A DNA stretch of 20,495 nucleotides, from the NCBI GenBank assembly GCA_001579985.1, contig LRSR01011338.1, positions 1 through 20,495 on the forward strand, written 5' to 3'. Position 1 is the first letter of the stretch. Each line of letters starts with the position of its first letter. Of this stretch, positions 19,201 through 20,495 are shown in pieces. The stretch comes from Hypsibius dujardini. Lineage: Eukaryota > Tardigrada > Eutardigrada > Parachela > Hypsibiidae. The notes beneath the pieces are model-generated. The model had not been told where the DNA came from, did no database searches, and worked only from the letters and a program-made list of their open reading frames with translations. The position numbers were made by a program, and so were the translations under genes.

Positions 19201-19899
19201 GGTGGCTTGGGCTCTGGCTATATTTCAAATTTATTTGTCGATGCTTCCTGAAACACTGCAATATGCATAAAAACATAGGCTGTTTTCACTGATGCTTTTA
19301 AACACTCGCACCATACGGACCATCGTACCCTTAGAATCATCGTACCAGCGAGGAAATGAAGCTAGGACCTCATAGCACTACAGACTCTATAAGCTTGGCT
19401 CCGTACATCCAATTCTTTCCGCTATAGATTTATTTCAGATTTTCGTGTAGTGTTTCACACTTAAAAGGTGAATAATTAAAACTTCTAGTTCAGGTTTTTA
19501 GTTAACTTTTAGTCAGGCTTTTAATTTTAGCAAAGAGTTTAGTAGAACTTTTTGGTCCACTTAAAAACACCGAGGCCACGAAATTAGTCACTAAAAAGGT
19601 TGAGTTGAGTTTTAAATTTTATTCTTTTCAGTTGCGCCTACCTGCGGATAGAAAACCAGTCCGTGGATGATGCCGATGAAGGAGAGGGCCATGATGTTGA
19701 CGGTGAAGGGGGTGATCAGGCGGCGACGCTTCAGGAACGTGGTGATTATTGCAACGTTCATGCAGATGTTCACGGCGACGAATGGGGCCGTGATACCGGC
19801 GATCGCTTTATACGCGGTCGGGGAGATGCACAAATGAATCGGGAAAACGGACGGCAACAACAAAGTTCTGTTGGTGCTGTTGTGGTAAGATGCATTCAT
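16205..19899 (-). CDS. Rhodopsin-like (class A) orphan GPCR
   Basis: Four exons join in phase: 19899-19642, 18740-18564, 17617-17241, 16463-16205, giving 356 aa; all introns are GT-AG. The N-terminus MNASYHNSTNRT has three N-glycosylation sites and no signal peptide. Seven hydrophobic segments are seen: TM1 about 31-54 (N1.50 in MNVAII), TM2 62-85, TM3 104-128, TM4 148-168 (W157 = 4.50), TM5 190-214 (P200 = 5.50), TM6 and TM7 in the last exon. Cys103 lies exactly 25 residues before Arg128, as C3.25 should, and pairs with Cys180 in ECL2. Oddities: DRY is DRW (127-129), the TM2 sodium-site Asp is Ile, NPxxY is EPFIY, and TM6 has VTVP rather than CWxP. Position 19899 is the first ATG and gives the glycosylated tail. 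A peptide or orphan receptor of an invertebrate expansion is likely; the ligand cannot be told. Confidence 0.85.
16464..17240. other. GPCR intron 3
   Basis: AT-rich intron with donor GTTGAC and acceptor GTTGTTCAG. It contains three close copies of TTAAGGTAAA/GAAGGTAAAATG-like words (about 16815-16855) and a plus ORF at 16852-17073 that shows no protein family. No gene is supported inside. Confidence 0.6.
17741..18000. repeat. Divergent ~131-bp tandem duplication in GPCR intron 2
   Basis: Copy 1 (about 17741-17870) and copy 2 (about 17871-18000) share, in order, AATCGA-ATTTAAAAG, AGTTTTGTCT, TTTAAATATTAGGAA and CTTATTTAAAATC. The distance between matching points is about 131 bp. The copies are visibly diverged. 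Confidence 0.78.
18001..18563. other. Rest of GPCR intron 2
   Basis: AT-rich sequence after the 131-bp duplication and before exon 2 of the receptor (exon at 18564-18740). No ORF, RNA gene or repeat was recognised. Confidence 0.5.
18861..18993. repeat. 17-bp minisatellite, eight units, in GPCR intron 1
   Basis: Eight head-to-tail units of 16-17 bp, consensus GGYACGAAGGGTTCAGT (e.g. GGTACGAAGGGTTCAGT, GGTACGAAAGGTGCGGA, GGCACGCTGGGTTTAGT). It lies in the first intron of the minus-strand GPCR. Confidence 0.88.
19309..19355. repeat. Inverted short array of the same 17-bp repeat
   Basis: Read on the minus strand, this stretch gives GGTACGATGATTCTAAG, GGTACGATGGTCCGTAT and GGTGCG. These are 17-bp spaced units with the same GGTACGA core as the array at 18861-18993 but in the opposite orientation, about 320 bp away in the same intron. 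Confidence 0.65.
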
Positions 19900-20495
19900 G
19901 ATTCGGAGAGCGCAAGATGAAAATGGGGAAAATCTGGGGGTTTTCTTCTTTGCTGAAATGCAGGAAAAATGTGTTTAACTTTCTGGTCAATTCATTGATG
20001 CCATTGGATTGAGAGAAATATTTACAAATAAAGGGAAACTGTTTTTTGTTCTGCTAGAGCGCACTCAAACGCGTTGTTACGATTGCAACAATTTACCGAT
20101 TTTTTAAGCAAAGAGGCGCATGATAAAGAGGAGCAAAAAATTCTTCTATTGTGAGGAGAAGAAAATGAAAAAGATCGTTTAATATGAAACGCTAAAAGCA
20201 ATTTTTAGCGACTAACCGAAACGAACCGTCGTCACATTCGAACAAGAAACTGTCAGGGAATACGAATGTTGAATCGCACTAGAAAGTGTTAAAGAAATGT
20301 TGAGGACAGTTGGCTGAATTCGACTGTGGGGGGGGGGAGACGCGTCGCAAAACCTCCAGTAAAGAGTTCGCCGTAAGAATTGGAAAAAAAATTATTTATA
20401 CAATATATGTAATTCTATGTGCTAAACAAATATTATTAATGCTGATAATAAATCGTGGAGTAAGAAACGCCAAAGGTGAAGAAGAAACCTTGGTA
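19900..20495. other. Region upstream of the GPCR start
   Basis: No further exon or gene was recognised. It is presumed to hold the GPCR 5' UTR and promoter. A G9 run (GTGGGGGGGGGAG) occurs at about 20327-20338, and no clear TATA element was fixed. Confidence 0.45.

Overview
This is eukaryotic DNA from an animal with a compact genome. Genes are split by short GT-AG introns (about 70-930 bp), use the standard genetic code, and lie close together on both strands. Recognisable proteins are metazoan: the end of a protein O-mannosyltransferase 2 (POMT2), a complete Cockayne syndrome A WD-repeat protein (ERCC8/CSA) and a class A GPCR. There is also a tRNA-Thr, many intronic (CAGA)n/(CAGG)n tetranucleotide tracts, GATT-rich tracts and several transposon-derived elements. 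An invertebrate, perhaps a lophotrochozoan, fits, but the sequence alone does not settle the phylum.

Layout. 1-217: repeat-rich last intron of POMT2. 218-438: last POMT2 exon (+). 646-2834: five-exon ERCC8 (-), tail-to-tail with POMT2. 2989-3060: tRNA-Thr(AGT) (-). 3181-3686: fold-back element with ~200 bp arms. 3690-5520: AT- and GATT-rich non-coding DNA with a 69-bp tandem duplication. About 5522-8716: multi-exon nuclear C2H2 zinc-finger-like protein (+) that I cannot assign to a family. 8717-11100: mostly non-coding, with a possible divergent pair of very short genes around an inverted-repeat region rich in CGTAAG/CTTACG motifs. 11462-14455: an old insertion bounded by inverted repeats. 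It carries a frameshifted, active-site-mutated adenain-like (Polinton/adintovirus type) protease, an unknown basic ORF, a ~24-bp/~99-bp minisatellite and a broken coiled-coil gene. 15176-15888: C-terminal half of a TauD/TfdA-like 2-oxoglutarate dioxygenase (-). 16205-19899: complete four-exon class A GPCR (-) with unusual microswitch residues.

The genes do not form an evident pathway: POMT2 acts in ER O-mannosylation, ERCC8 in transcription-coupled repair, and the GPCR in signalling. The most notable points are the Polinton-like remnant with possible terminal repeats and degenerate target duplication, the 18.75-unit CCTG tract in the sense strand of an ERCC8 intron, the GPCR lacking D2.50 and N7.49 and carrying DRW, the orphan dioxygenase C-terminus directly downstream of it, and a 17-bp minisatellite present in both orientations in a GPCR intron. 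All exon joins were derived by hand from splice sites, phase and family alignment from memory; no database search or transcript evidence was available.
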